Part shown: in pieces, positions 1 to 10,304 of the stretch
Position numbering within the stretch: the stretch's first letter is position 1
Layout of the letters: each line of letters opens with the position of its first letter
Origin: Capniomyces stellatus
Lineage: Eukaryota; Kickxellomycota; Harpellomycetes; Harpellales; Legeriomycetaceae
Length of the DNA stretch: 46,041 bases
Assembly (NCBI GenBank): GCA_001661515.1
Contig: LUVW01000021.1
Location: forward strand, 1-46,041
Reading direction: 5' to 3'
Position numbers and translations under genes: made by a program
The notes under the pieces: model-generated
The model's input: the letters and a program-made list of their open reading frames with translations, nothing else
The model's database searches: none
Told to the model about the DNA's origin: nothing

Positions 1-125
1 TAGTGTAGTGTAGTGTAGTGTAGTGTAGTGTAGTGTAGTGTAGTGTAGTGTAGTGTAGTGTAGTGTAGTGTAGTGTAGTGTAGTGTAGTGTAGTGTAGTG
101 TAGTGTAGTGTAGTGTAGTGTAGTG
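1..125. repeat. Pentanucleotide tandem repeat (TAGTG)25 at the contig end
   Basis: The first 125 bases are 25 uninterrupted copies of TAGTG and then the array stops abruptly. It differs from the common fungal telomere repeat TTAGGG. The perfect copies and the position at the edge suggest that the true array is longer and the assembly stopped inside it. Confidence 0.98.
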
Positions 126-990
126 TTTTAACGAAATGTTTTATGGGCTTATCACATAACTAATAATTAAGCTTGAATACAACAAGAAAAGATGATGAGT
201 TTGGCTGAGAAAATCGTCCGAAAGTGACATCAAATAGAATGCAACCCTGCTTTAATTCAGCTATATATTGGTTGAAGTGTGTAATGCAGTAGTTAAGATT
301 GGGTTTTAGATGTTCATTGTTATAGCGTGGGTTTAGTAAATTTCTTTTTGGGAGAATGTTTAAGGTCAGGGTTGTGGACATTTTTTCTTTTTTTATTGTA
401 AAAGTGGCATTCACTTCGTTTAAACATGTTTATTTTTTTGGCTGAGCAGCAACTTGGATAAATGTACTGGTTTGAATCTGAATCCGATTGTGAATCCAAA
501 TCCGAAATCTTGGGCTCTGATTTCGGGTGAATTTCTGGGAACTTTGAAATTTTCATTTTCAAATACTTTGACATTCGCAAAAGCGATTTGGGATGATTAG
601 TCGACTATTTATTTGTTTATTTGTTTATTTATTTATTTTAAATAAAACGTGCAATATTAAGTGAGAAAATTAAACCAAAAAGATGAAAAATAGTTTTGTC
701 AAAGACTTATTTTATGAAAAACGAGCATGTATTGCTCAACAGTTGGGGATTAGTAAATGTAGGTTAGTAGAAATAAAAATCGAGAGTTGCAGAAAAATTC
801 AAAGTATATTCTCTCATTACATGCAAGTTATATTCACTCGTTACAAAAATAAAAGAGGGTAAAAAAAAAAAAGATAAAGAGAAACAAGGCTGAATTTGTC
901 AATATAGTAGATATAAAATATTAAAGATTGGAGTAAATTATGCACTTGAACTGATAAAAAAAAAGGAATAGTTGGTAGCATCGGCGAAAC
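126..990. other. AT-rich intergenic region, no gene seen
   Basis: This is the 3' flank of the SCAI-family gene. It holds short A/T runs and a (TTTA/TTTG) stretch near 605-640. Two short minus-strand open frames (about 84 and 86 codons, between 160 and 580) overlap each other in different frames, show no recognisable motif, and are not supported as genes. Confidence 0.6.
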
Positions 991-3900
991 CTAATTAATT
1001 GCTGGAAATTCAGGAGTAGTAGTAATGTTTGGCGGCATTTCGTTGGATAAAACAGAATCGGCTATAGTAGCGCTTGCACTTGGGGTTTCAGCTGTGTGGT
1101 TGGTAATTGTGGAGCCAACGATTGAGTTTAGATTTGAACTAGAACCCAAAGCTGGACGCAAACCAAGAGCCAAACCCAAGTTTTGGCTGGAAGTGGAATT
1201 GGCAACCGCGTTGTTGAGTTGATGGACAATACCACTACTCACGCCGCCTCCGCTATTTGAACTTTCATCATTTGGATTCGGGATAAAAGATGCTGTTGTT
1301 TCCTGAAGCACAGGGGAAAGATCCTTGCTGCGATTAAGACTATCAGTAGAAGGATGAATTGAAGGCGGTCTGGAGTTTCTTCTTGAGCCTGGTTCCAGGT
1401 CGGGATTGTTGGAGACGGGAACTGAGCTGACGTTTATGTTGATATCCATGTTGTTGTTTACGTTCTCAGAAACATCGGCAAATGTTATTGATGGCGGCAA
1501 CACTGGGTTTGTGGTGATTGTGCTGGCAATAAAGCTCATTATAGGCTTGGAGTTTGAGCTTGGATTGTGGCCATGGTATGGGCTTGGATTATTGGGACCA
1601 CTGTTGACAGGATCTACCAAGTCAGTGTCCATGTTAGAGTTCAGGTTTACTGCTGAGCTATGCTTTGAGCTGCTGGTTGAGTTTGGTTTGGAATTATGCA
1701 CCAAGTTATGTATAGAGTTTGAGATTTTGTTTATAGTTGCGGGTTGTTTAAAGCTATACGAGTTGGTCGTTGGTGGCTGATTAGCAATGGTGTCAATTTC
1801 AAGGTTGTTGCCAATGTCTGATATTGAGACGTTTGAGATCGATCTTCTTGAATTTTGCTTGGCATCGCTTTTATCACCATTACCGAAACGGGTGATTTTA
1901 TTATCACTATTGTCAACTCTATCGTTTAAACTCCCAATCTCATCATTGAGATCTACATCACGAGCAACATTATCACCAACATTACCACTGAAATCAGCAT
2001 TATCACTGACATTGTCACCTTCATCAGCACTTCCATCAGCACCTTCATCGGCACCTTCATCAGCACCGACATTTACAATGATATCTACGTCACTGCTGGC
2101 TACCGGAGTGCCGACTTCAAGACCCAATTGTGGTGAATTTACTCTGCTTATAGCTGTGTTATCAGCCAACTGAGGTTCGGTAGCAGAAATAAACTCTGCA
2201 GGCAACAAACCATCAAACAAAGCGGAAACATTTAGAGCCTCTATTATGTCTTTAAGTTTTGCAGATATTCCCGACCCAACAAAGTCGATTTCAGGCAGTT
2301 CGGGGTTGCAAGTCGGAAAGTTCTGATTGCCAAACGGTATAAGGATGTAGAGAAATAGTCAATTGAAATTATATACATAATACAAGTTTGCTTGTTAGTC
2401 AACTCTAGTGTCAAAAAAATTCTGTTTTGCAATACAAATAATTAGTGGTACATATAAGCTTAGTATTACCTCAGGCTCGGTAAAATACACACAGTGGTGC
2501 AATATCAAACAGCAAACAATATGCCTAACCAACAACCGTCGTAAAAAGTAATCGCGGGTAAAAAAGCCAAACGCAGTATCAGAAAACCCACTAATAACCA
2601 ACTGGCAAACAGTTTCCTCAATGTCCATAAACGAGTTCAACACCCAGTCCCACAACAGATTAGAAACCGAGTTTATATTGCAAACCGTGCAAAATCCAAC
2701 TACCGGAGAATGCAGAAACTGAGTGTACAAGTTTCCTGATGCTGCCATGTTGAAGTTTGGCAAAGTTGGGATTTTTACTGGCGACATCAGACACATTAGA
2801 GGCTGGCCAAACAGCGGATTCAAGTCTTTAAAAGACAAAGAGTACCCGCTTTCTATAATCACAAACAGCGGCTTTCTCGTCAGCGGGATCAAGTCTGCCG
2901 GGTACAAACAATGCGCCTCAAGCACTGGCTCTGCTGCAAACGTTGTGTCTGCCATCATTGCGCTGTTTGAATTTTCTTGCTTATCCATTTGAACTCTTGA
3001 AATTGTTTTGACTCCTGAACTGTACCCAAAATCTATGTTTTTGTTGTTGTACAATAAGCCTGTTAGTTGATACAGTGCATGCGATTGTGTACAGAGTGTA
3101 CAACTATCTTGTTATGTACAATTTATGTGCTTACATTTGGTTATGCTGCTGTTTGAGCTGCCTTCTGCCGAAAAGTACAGCAACATGCACGACTCCCTAT
3201 CGATTTCTTGGTACGAGTTGACTAAATACGATATTATCGTAGAGTAATTTGATTTGTACAACATTGTCTTTTGCGGATTGATAATTTCAAACCTTGGTGC
3301 GCCATCTTCAACCTCACCCCCGCTCCGTTCTTTAGTCTTTATTTCTCTGTTTTCCTCCATTTTCTGCCCCAGTTCATTGTCCTCTTCGTGTTCTTTGCTT
3401 TCACTATTTTCTCCATTTTCCTTATTTTCCTTATTTTCTCTGCTTTCTCTGCTTTCTCTGCTTTCTCTGCTTTCTCTGCTTTCTCTGCTTTCCTGGTTTT
3501 CATTGTTTTCGTCTCCATTGTCACTGCTGCTCTCGTACTGCTTCTTTGACTCCCCAACTGTGCCCTGGATATCATTCGTAGCTTCGGTTTCTGCTTGGTG
3601 CTCGTATTCCAGAGCATGGAGAATATGGTACATGTCCAAAGTCATCTCTGAAAATTTTATCTGCGTCTGACAGTTCCCAACTATCACTGCTTGCTGAAGA
3701 ACGTTTTTGTCAAACCCTGCTGGCCCCAAAAACCCCTCCTTTCTATGCAAGTCTCGACTAGCCTTTAACTTGTAATGTATTCCGTTTTCATCTGTAGGTG
3801 CTAATGAACTGTAGGCCTATTCATCATCACCGTTATCGTTTTTAATGATTATTCATATTGCTAATCCAATAATGTTGTTGTTGGTGTAGCTACTATGCAT

Positions 3901-5160
3901 ATCAGTACCAACATTTGTTATTACCTTTAGGAATATCTGAATTTCTTTAACGACTAGCCTCCACTCTGCTTTATCAACTGGGTTGAATATCGCTGAATAG
4001 TCCTCCACCAGCTCTGATAGTTCAGCCAACAGCTTTGTTGTTTCCGTGTCCCTTTTCCGCAGCAAGCAAACCACAATAAACCTTGCATAATATCTCATCT
4101 TCTTGATCATCAATGCAAAGTTCTGTATCTCCACAACATCCCGAAAGTACTGTCTATCTTGAATAGCCTTGTAGAACTTGCTCGCCTCATTCAAGTAGCT
4201 CACATCGCTGGTCCGCAAGTAGTAGTGGTAATACAGCTGCCCTATCTTTGATGCTATTTCTCCAACCTCCCATCGCCGAAGCCCATAGTTATCTGCGTTC
4301 TCCAGTATCATCCTGTGTGTCTGTTGAAATTTCCATAGTCTCGCATATACCCCAAATGTCCTTTGGAAATGCGACATCCACTGTTTACCTCCAATTGTAG
4401 GCAACTCTCTGATCCCTGAAAACATCTGCTGACTCTTCTCCAACAAATATTCAAATTCCTCAACTATATCCTTGATTATCGCTTGCTGCTCTTCTCTACC
4501 CACCGCTACTACCAACTCTGCATTTCCCTCTCTCTCTCTATCTCTAGCCTCCTGCTCTCTTGACTTTTCCATTTCCATTTCCATTTCCTTGTCCATTCCA
4601 AGTTCCACTTCCACGCCCTTTTCTTTGCCTTTGTTCTTGTCCCCTTCACCTTCCCCTTCTCCATTATCATGACCTGCTATTACCACATTCTCTATTATAT
4701 CTTCAGCTTCAAATTCCCTATACCCCCCTTTTATTCCCTGTCTATATATACCACTTTTCACACTGGTGACTTTGCTTGTACTGTTTTTTTCTTCACTATT
4801 ACTTATTGAATTAGCTTCAACTGCTTCATTCGCTTCATTGAAAAGTATGCTCGAGTCTTTTGTGTTATCCCCCTTTACTTGCAAATTAAACTCCTCATCG
4901 TTTCTTTTACTCCCCAGCAGCTGCCTCAGTCCTCCAACTTTCCCATCCGACAAATTCCCTATTTTATTGAAGCTGCTGTTTAAATCATCAAACACAGCAT
5001 CCCCCGACTTGATGCTCTGCGCATTTAATTTCGACTCAGCCACACTCGAATTTGATGACTGCGACGCCCTGTTGGATGGCGATTTAGTGTCCCTTGACCT
5101 TATAAACTCAAAAAACCCTGATTTCGCCTGTCCGCCATTGCTCTTTGAACTCCCTACCAT
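991..5160 (-). CDS. SCAI-family protein (suppressor of cancer cell invasion homologue), four exons
   Basis: Exons on the minus strand: 5160-3925, 3816-3135, 3059-2470 and 2322-991. All introns are GT..AG and in phase, giving about 1,279 aa. I start at the ATG at 5160; the slightly longer frame begins with GTG. The conserved part runs from about residue 233 (LLEKSQQMFSGIRELP, then KQW, LWKFQQTHR, GQLYYHYYLRTS, YARFIVVCLL) through exon 2 (VIVGNCQTQIKFSEMTLDMY) and exon 3 (LYPADLIPLTRKPLFVIIES, LFGQPLMCLMSP) to about residue 870 in exon 4. Known animal SCAI proteins are about 600 aa, act in the nucleus, and repress MRTF/SRF transcription and affect DNA-break repair; the fungal role is unknown to me. 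Oddities are a 230-residue disordered N-terminus, an acidic RES/NKE repeat insertion inside the domain, and a 400-residue Asn/Ser-rich tail. The family call is firm; exact splice sites are inferred from homology and phase. Confidence 0.92.
3436..3492 (-). repeat. 9-bp coding minisatellite (Arg-Glu-Ser repeats) in SCAI exon 2
   Basis: About six copies of a 9-bp unit (TCTCTGCTT on the plus strand) encode consecutive Arg-Glu-Ser triplets, followed by Asn-Lys-Glu repeats. They lie in a charged insertion between two conserved SCAI blocks, so copy-number changes keep the frame. Confidence 0.9.
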
Positions 5161-5748
5161 TGTATGCACCTTCGTTTTCCGCTTGTTTTCTTTGAAAAAA
5201 AAGTTCTTGTTTTTTATTGCTGTGTCCCTACTTTATATCTACATTTATAATTGCCGTTTCCGTCTTTCATCGAGTCAAACAGAACTATATCTTCTTGACA
5301 AATTGTTGTGATAAAAAAGAAAAAAAGAAAAAACAACACAAAACATCAATGATATTTACTTAAATGCGCCATTAAGCGGTATATTAATTTATTTTTTTAT
5401 ATCCCAGCCAGTAAATTAAAAACTAACTGTGATTTGCTGTTTGTTCTACCACTTTAATACGAATAGTAAAAAAAAGGGAAGAAAAAGAAGAATTAAAGGC
5501 GCTATTTGAAATAGTTATTTAGGAATGATAAAGCTTTCCAAGCAAGTTCCACATTAAACATCAGGTGAACTTCCACTGCCAATCGTAACTAATTCAACCC
5601 ACAAATCAAGCGGGATAATATATTTATTGGCGCTACAGTGATAACTGTTTGAGAAAAAAAAGAAACACACAGCACTGTTTTGTGCATCACAGCACGATAT
5701 AATAAGAGCAAGAGGCCAGCTTTTAAAAACGATTAAATAACCTTTAAA
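5161..5748. promoter_or_regulatory. Shared divergent promoter region of the SCAI-family gene and NDUFAF7
   Basis: These 588 bases separate two divergently transcribed start codons, so both promoters must lie here or within the genes. The sequence is AT-rich with A-runs near 5310-5340 and 5468-5485. No clear TATA box or operator can be assigned to either gene. Confidence 0.55.
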
Positions 5749-6650
5749 ATGAACTTTGGCATTCATAAAATTCCCTCGAAATTGAGGACGCTAAGCACGG
5801 CTCTTGGAATTCCAAACACAAATGCAATCAAAACTAGTAAAGCGAATATAGTATTTCAACAAAAAAGGCAAGTGACTGATCTTAACCGGCTTCTGGTAAA
5901 CACGGAAAATAAACCAGAGCACTCGCCTTTAATCAAGCAGCTTCGGCAGCAAATATTGGTAAGAATTGTATTTCTGTTTTTATTTTAGCTTGATCCAAAA
6001 CGTAACAAATCGTCAGGTATGCAATTTATTAGGATTATCCTTCTGAAAGTTTGCAGTGAGAATGGATTGAACAAGAAATAATATGCGTTAAAATAATCTA
6101 CTTAGGCCACTGGTCCTATTACCATTGCAGAGTATATGCGGTTGGCCCTGACAAGTCCCATTGGCGGATACTATGGCAGCAACACTGTTTTTGGAAAAAC
6201 GGGTGATTTCGTAACCTCACCTGAAATAAGTCAAATGTTTGGCGAGGTAAGTATCCAATATTTTTGCTGCATTGTTAGTTCCTAATTACGGATAGCCAAG
6301 AGTACTCGTACTAATAGTGCTGTTGTGTGTTATAACCTGCTTTGGGTAAACTGCGATGGTTTTAATAACAATTTCGATTAAATCTTGATATTAATCATAA
6401 TAAGGTTGTAGTGATTTGGTATATTGCAATGTGGGAGAAAATGGGCTGTCCTGAACAAATAGAGTTTATTGAGCTTGGGCCTGGCAAAGGGACGCTGATG
6501 AGTGACATGCTCAGAGTAAGTTCATAATTCCTTTATTATCTTCTCTAATATGTTCGATTACCGAGTCGTGTTTTGTGACAGTGACTTAGAGCAGAGTCAA
6601 ATTAGCACAGTTCTTGTTATTCAAGTATAGTCAGGGAGGGGGGGGGGGGN

Positions 6651-6681
<31 letters not shown>

Positions 6682-8355
6682 GGAAAGGCGAGATAATCAT
6701 TACCAATAGATAAATTTGATTGTATTAAAACAGAATGTGTATGTTAATTTTGGATTTAATTGCAATACCAGGCGGCACAGCGATTTAAAAAGTTTGCGTC
6801 AAGTATAAAATGCATCCATCTAGTGGAAAACAGCGTAGAGCTTAGAAAAGTACAAATGAAAAAGCTAGGATGCAAAGAAGAAGATACCAAATTCAATGAC
6901 AAGGACAGAAATGCGCCAATACAAAGCACCAGCTCATACCAAAATACAGAAGTTAGATGGTCAAGTACTCTTGATGGTGTGACGATATCTGGTGAGTGTT
7001 ACATATGAATTTGCACTAGAATATAAATTCTGCTGTATTCCATACGTCCAGTTTGATTTATACCTTGTGGTGGTAAACTGAAAACGTTGCGGATCAAGCA
7101 CTAACATTTAATGTGGCTGCTTAAATTTAGAAAATTCAACTTTGATGGCAATGGCACACGAATTCTTTGACGCGCTACCAATCCATAGATTTGAGCTTGG
7201 CCAAAATGGGTGGTCGGAAATATTGGTTGATATCAACAACACTGACTCAAACTCAACTAAAATAACCGAGCCTCACAAGGCAGACTATACGCATAAGCCC
7301 ATAATATCCACATTGAGTCCGTCGGTAAAAACTTACACAAAGAGAAATTCAACTCAAGAAGCGTTGGTTGATGGCGAGAAGAAATCGGCTTTGTTTAGAT
7401 TTGTCAAAACAAAAAAACCAACAGTAAACTCAACGGTTTTCCTAACTGACAAAAAATTCCAAAGAGACTTTGATAATGGTGACACAATCGAGATATCTCC
7501 TGAATCAGCCAGTACAGCCCAATTGCTGGCGAAAATGATTGGCGAAAACAATGGAGTTGGACTCATAGTTGATTATGGCCAAGATTGGACTCAGGGATCG
7601 ACTTTTAGGGTAAACCACTATCAATTGTACTATAACATCACTCTTGTATTACTATAATTTATTCTTATTTGATCTGAATTTACTCTTGTTTTACTCTGAA
7701 TTTATTTCGACTTTGTTTTGGCACTGTTTATATTTTTTTATTATTCGGACTAAAATGCGTGTATTAACTTGTTGGTCCTGATGCGACTACAAGCGTACTA
7801 CCAAATACTCAAATATATGCTACTTTTTCTTCATTGATTGCCATGTTTAATAAATGTATGGTGTTTTCGTTAGGGCATATCCAATCACAAGTTTGTTAGC
7901 CCGCTGTTGCAGCCGGGTACGATGGATCTTACAGCAGATGTTGACTTTTCATATTTAAGAAAAGCCATTGAGCCATTTGGTAAGACCTTTAATTACCAGT
8001 CTTAACGGCATTTAACTGTGCATTTATACTTTTCTTGATTTGGGATAAAATTGTAGTATAAAGCGTATTTTTGGTATTGTTTTTGATATTGTTTTTGTTT
8101 TTGTTTAACTTTTGTTGATAAATTGGACGGTTAATAGCAAATGCATTTGGTCCGGTTGAGCAACAACACTTTTTACATCAGATGGGAATACAGGCGAGAC
8201 TTGAGCAGCTATTAAAGCTAGCTAAAGATATCGAAACGCAAAGAACACTGATCTCAATGTACAAGCGACTAACTGATCCTGTTGCGATGGGTAGAATTTA
8301 CAAGTTCATGTCGATTACCAACAAAAATATCACTGTGCCACCGGTTTCCTTTTAG
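5749..8355 (+). CDS. NDUFAF7: NDUFAF7 / MidA-type protein arginine methyltransferase, complex I assembly factor
   Basis: Seven exons: 5749-5958, 6106-6246, 6405-6515, 6772-6991, 7131-7609, 7874-7979 and 8138-8355. All junctions are in phase, giving 494 aa. The family is a mitochondrial matrix SAM-dependent methyltransferase that dimethylates an arginine of the complex I subunit NDUFS2 early in assembly. Visible features: a basic, hydroxylated N-terminus compatible with mitochondrial import; TGPITIAEYM and GDFVTSPEISQMFGE (exon 2); the SAM-binding motif ELGPGKGTL from about residue 140 (exon 3); AHEFFDALP at about 236-244 (exon 5); and PGTMDLTADVDFSYLRKA (exon 6). The length is close to the animal protein (about 440 aa), with an extra segment in exon 5. 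The ATG at 5749 is the first in frame. The gene is divergent from the SCAI-family gene. Its presence implies a complex I-containing mitochondrion. Confidence 0.96.
6638..6680 (+). repeat. Poly-G tract with an ambiguous base, inside NDUFAF7 intron 3
   Basis: A 43-base run of G contains a single N at 6650, inside the intron 6516-6771 on the sense strand. The N suggests that reads disagreed or collapsed here. The true length is uncertain. Confidence 0.95.
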
Positions 8356-8707
8356 AATTGAGTTGTAGAATTGTTGATCCAACTCAGCAGGACATATCCA
8401 CATAGACAGTCTGGAATGTTAGTTTTATTTTTGAATGTTGTTTTATTCTGGTTTATAGATTAAATATAGATGGCTGTTAAAACTACATAATACAAAAAAG
8501 CTACCTTCTTTTAAATAATACATTTATGGAAAACTAAATTTGTTAACAAACGGATGACTGATATACAACGCACAGTGATCGTATATATTTGCCAACGTTT
8601 ATGTAAACTTTGTTATAATTGGCATGAAAGCTTAAAACCCTGTTTTTGATTTCTAGCAATAAATGCAATTCGCGACGGATATCGATGCCGTATTCTGGGG
8701 GGTGGTT

Positions 8708-9013
8708 CTATTGTGTATCTTGGTTGAATATGATTATTGCGCTTAACCGCCTTTTTTGTGGGTGTTTTTTGGCCTGGGGGCGGAATGTTGGAGTTGACTC
8801 AAAGAAATCTATCTGCTCTAAATCCCGACTTGGGTCAAACTCGACTTCTTGGTCTTGCAGCGCCCCTTTTCTTAGCTTGTCTTGCTGTTTGTATTGCCTC
8901 CACTGAGTCATCCATAGTTTTGCTTGTAGTCTGTCCTGCTGTTTCTGGATATTTTGGCTGTTTAACCCAAACCCAAACAACGAGTTGTGGTTATTATATA
9001 TTGTATGTAGCAT
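8708..9013 (-). CDS. Possible small protein, 101 aa, unrecognised
   Basis: A complete ATG-to-TAG frame on the minus strand encodes a polar, charged protein rich in Gln, Lys, Arg and Asp (for example TQWRQYKQQDKLRKG and RPQAKKHPQKRR). An in-frame stop lies just before the ATG, with TATATA-like sequence upstream. The composition is more protein-like than the hydrophobic frame on the opposite strand (8737-9045). A weak GTTAAG..ACAATAG intron near the 3' end (about 8712-8737) could replace the last residues. I recognise no family. It may be a real short gene, one exon of a longer gene, or chance. Confidence 0.35.
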   Translation of the reverse strand: MLHTIYNNHNSLFGFGLNSQNIQKQQDRLQAKLWMTQWRQYKQQDKLRKGALQDQEVEFDPSRDLEQIDFFESTPTFRPQAKKHPQKRRLSAIIIFNQDTQ

Positions 9014-9045
9014 TATATACTATGCGAGAATGTAGCTGGGACTAG

Positions 9046-10304
9046 AACTGTGACTGTAACTGTGACAAGAACCGTGACTAGAGCTGTGACTGGAATTGAA
9101 AATGTAGCTAGAGACGGGATTGGTGCTCAAGTTAGAACTAAAGCCTGTTGGGGTACAGTATAAACTCAAGGAATTTGAATTTGCGTTTTAAATAACCTGT
9201 GCCTTATTTCTGTTGATGCCCCTTATTGTATTTATATTCATTTTTTTTTTTGTTGAATTGACGATTTGAAAACTCGAACAACACACAGGGTTATTCTCAT
9301 TTCATTTTAGATACTGTTGCTTTATCGCTGTCGTGCCTAGAGATTATAGTTGATGGGAATTTTAAAATCTCGTTGATATGAAATTGATTGGAGTTATGAG
9401 GTGTGGTTACACAGTTTCGCGCCAATATTTCAACAAAATCTTGTCATTGACAGCAAACTTGTGGGCAAATTCGACTATAATTAGCCTTAAGCTTACGTTC
9501 GGCATTACCAGATTAGTATTTATTTATTTTTATCAGTCATGTTTTCAAGGTGGAATTTGATGTTTGAACTGACTTTTTTTTATTTTATTTACTACATTTT
9601 TTTTTAGTTACAGGTTTTAAACTCCAATCTCAGGTATTGTACGCACTGAGATTTGATTTCAAAACCATCGCTGATTTCAAATTTGCGGAACTTGATTTCT
9701 ATTCTCAGCTCGCAGCAATTTAAATTAACCTACTAACCAACAGGGGTTTAGCTATTATAGTTAAATTTTGATTGCTTAACAAATTCAATTCTCTGTGTGT
9801 TTGGGAAATAAACTTGGCCTAATTAATCTTAAATATTTCAAGTCTGCAAAGAAAGCGAGCTAATAGCAATGTCAGTACATCGTTTGTCACTGATGCAAAA
9901 GCTGGGGAAGGTGCATCGGCTGTTGCTTGTTTTTTTTGAGCCAACCACTTTTGAACGTCTTTTTTTTTGCCGAGAGATTTAAAAAATAATTATTAGGTTG
10001 ATAGTTTTTGCCAAACTAAATGATATTAAATTATGGTAAATTAAGGATTATTAGCGTTTTTACAAATTTCGGCCAGAATCAACAACCAGCTTACACCATC
10101 AACTTGTCAATTCTTGGATTATATAGTAATGATATTGATAGTAAAAGTATAAACCAAAACTCAATGAATAAGCTAGAAAAAACAACAATAATAATAAAAA
10201 ATTCGAAATAAAAGCAATGTCAAAGACAAAACTTGATTGAAAAAATGGAAATTACAAATAATGTGAAAAATGTTAGATTGACAACTGAGTCAGTTTGCTC
10301 AGGC
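9046..10304. other. Gene-poor stretch with coding-like fragments
   Basis: No intact gene was found between the small ORF and the IML1 stop codon. Near 9033-9110 there are imperfect TGTGACT-type repeats. Three minus-strand stretches look protein-like but lack a start or convincing splice sites: about 9980-9830, 9725-9605 and 9510-9410. They could be exons of an unrecognised gene, decayed coding sequence or chance. Confidence 0.4.

Noticed and set aside
1..125. A canonical fungal telomere
   Set aside because: The unit is TAGTG, not TTAGGG, and the flanking sequence shows no subtelomeric genes.
160..580. Two overlapping minus-strand ORFs near the left end
   Set aside because: They overlap in different frames, one needs a non-ATG start, and neither shows protein-like blocks.
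2395..3054. Ending SCAI exon 3 at the stop codon 2395
   Set aside because: A GTAATA donor after EPE at 2470 joins in phase to an exon that supplies the conserved C-terminal SCAI block; reading through would lose it.
3060..3134. A general rule that the branch point CTAAC abuts the 3' splice site
   Set aside because: Seen clearly only in SCAI intron 2 (CTAACAG). Most other introns in the window do not show it.
5999..6026. A 28-base mini-exon in NDUFAF7 between exons 1 and 2
   Set aside because: It has splice-like borders but shifts the frame of exon 2. Direct splicing 5958 to 6106 keeps phase and matches the family (QQIL then ATGPIT).
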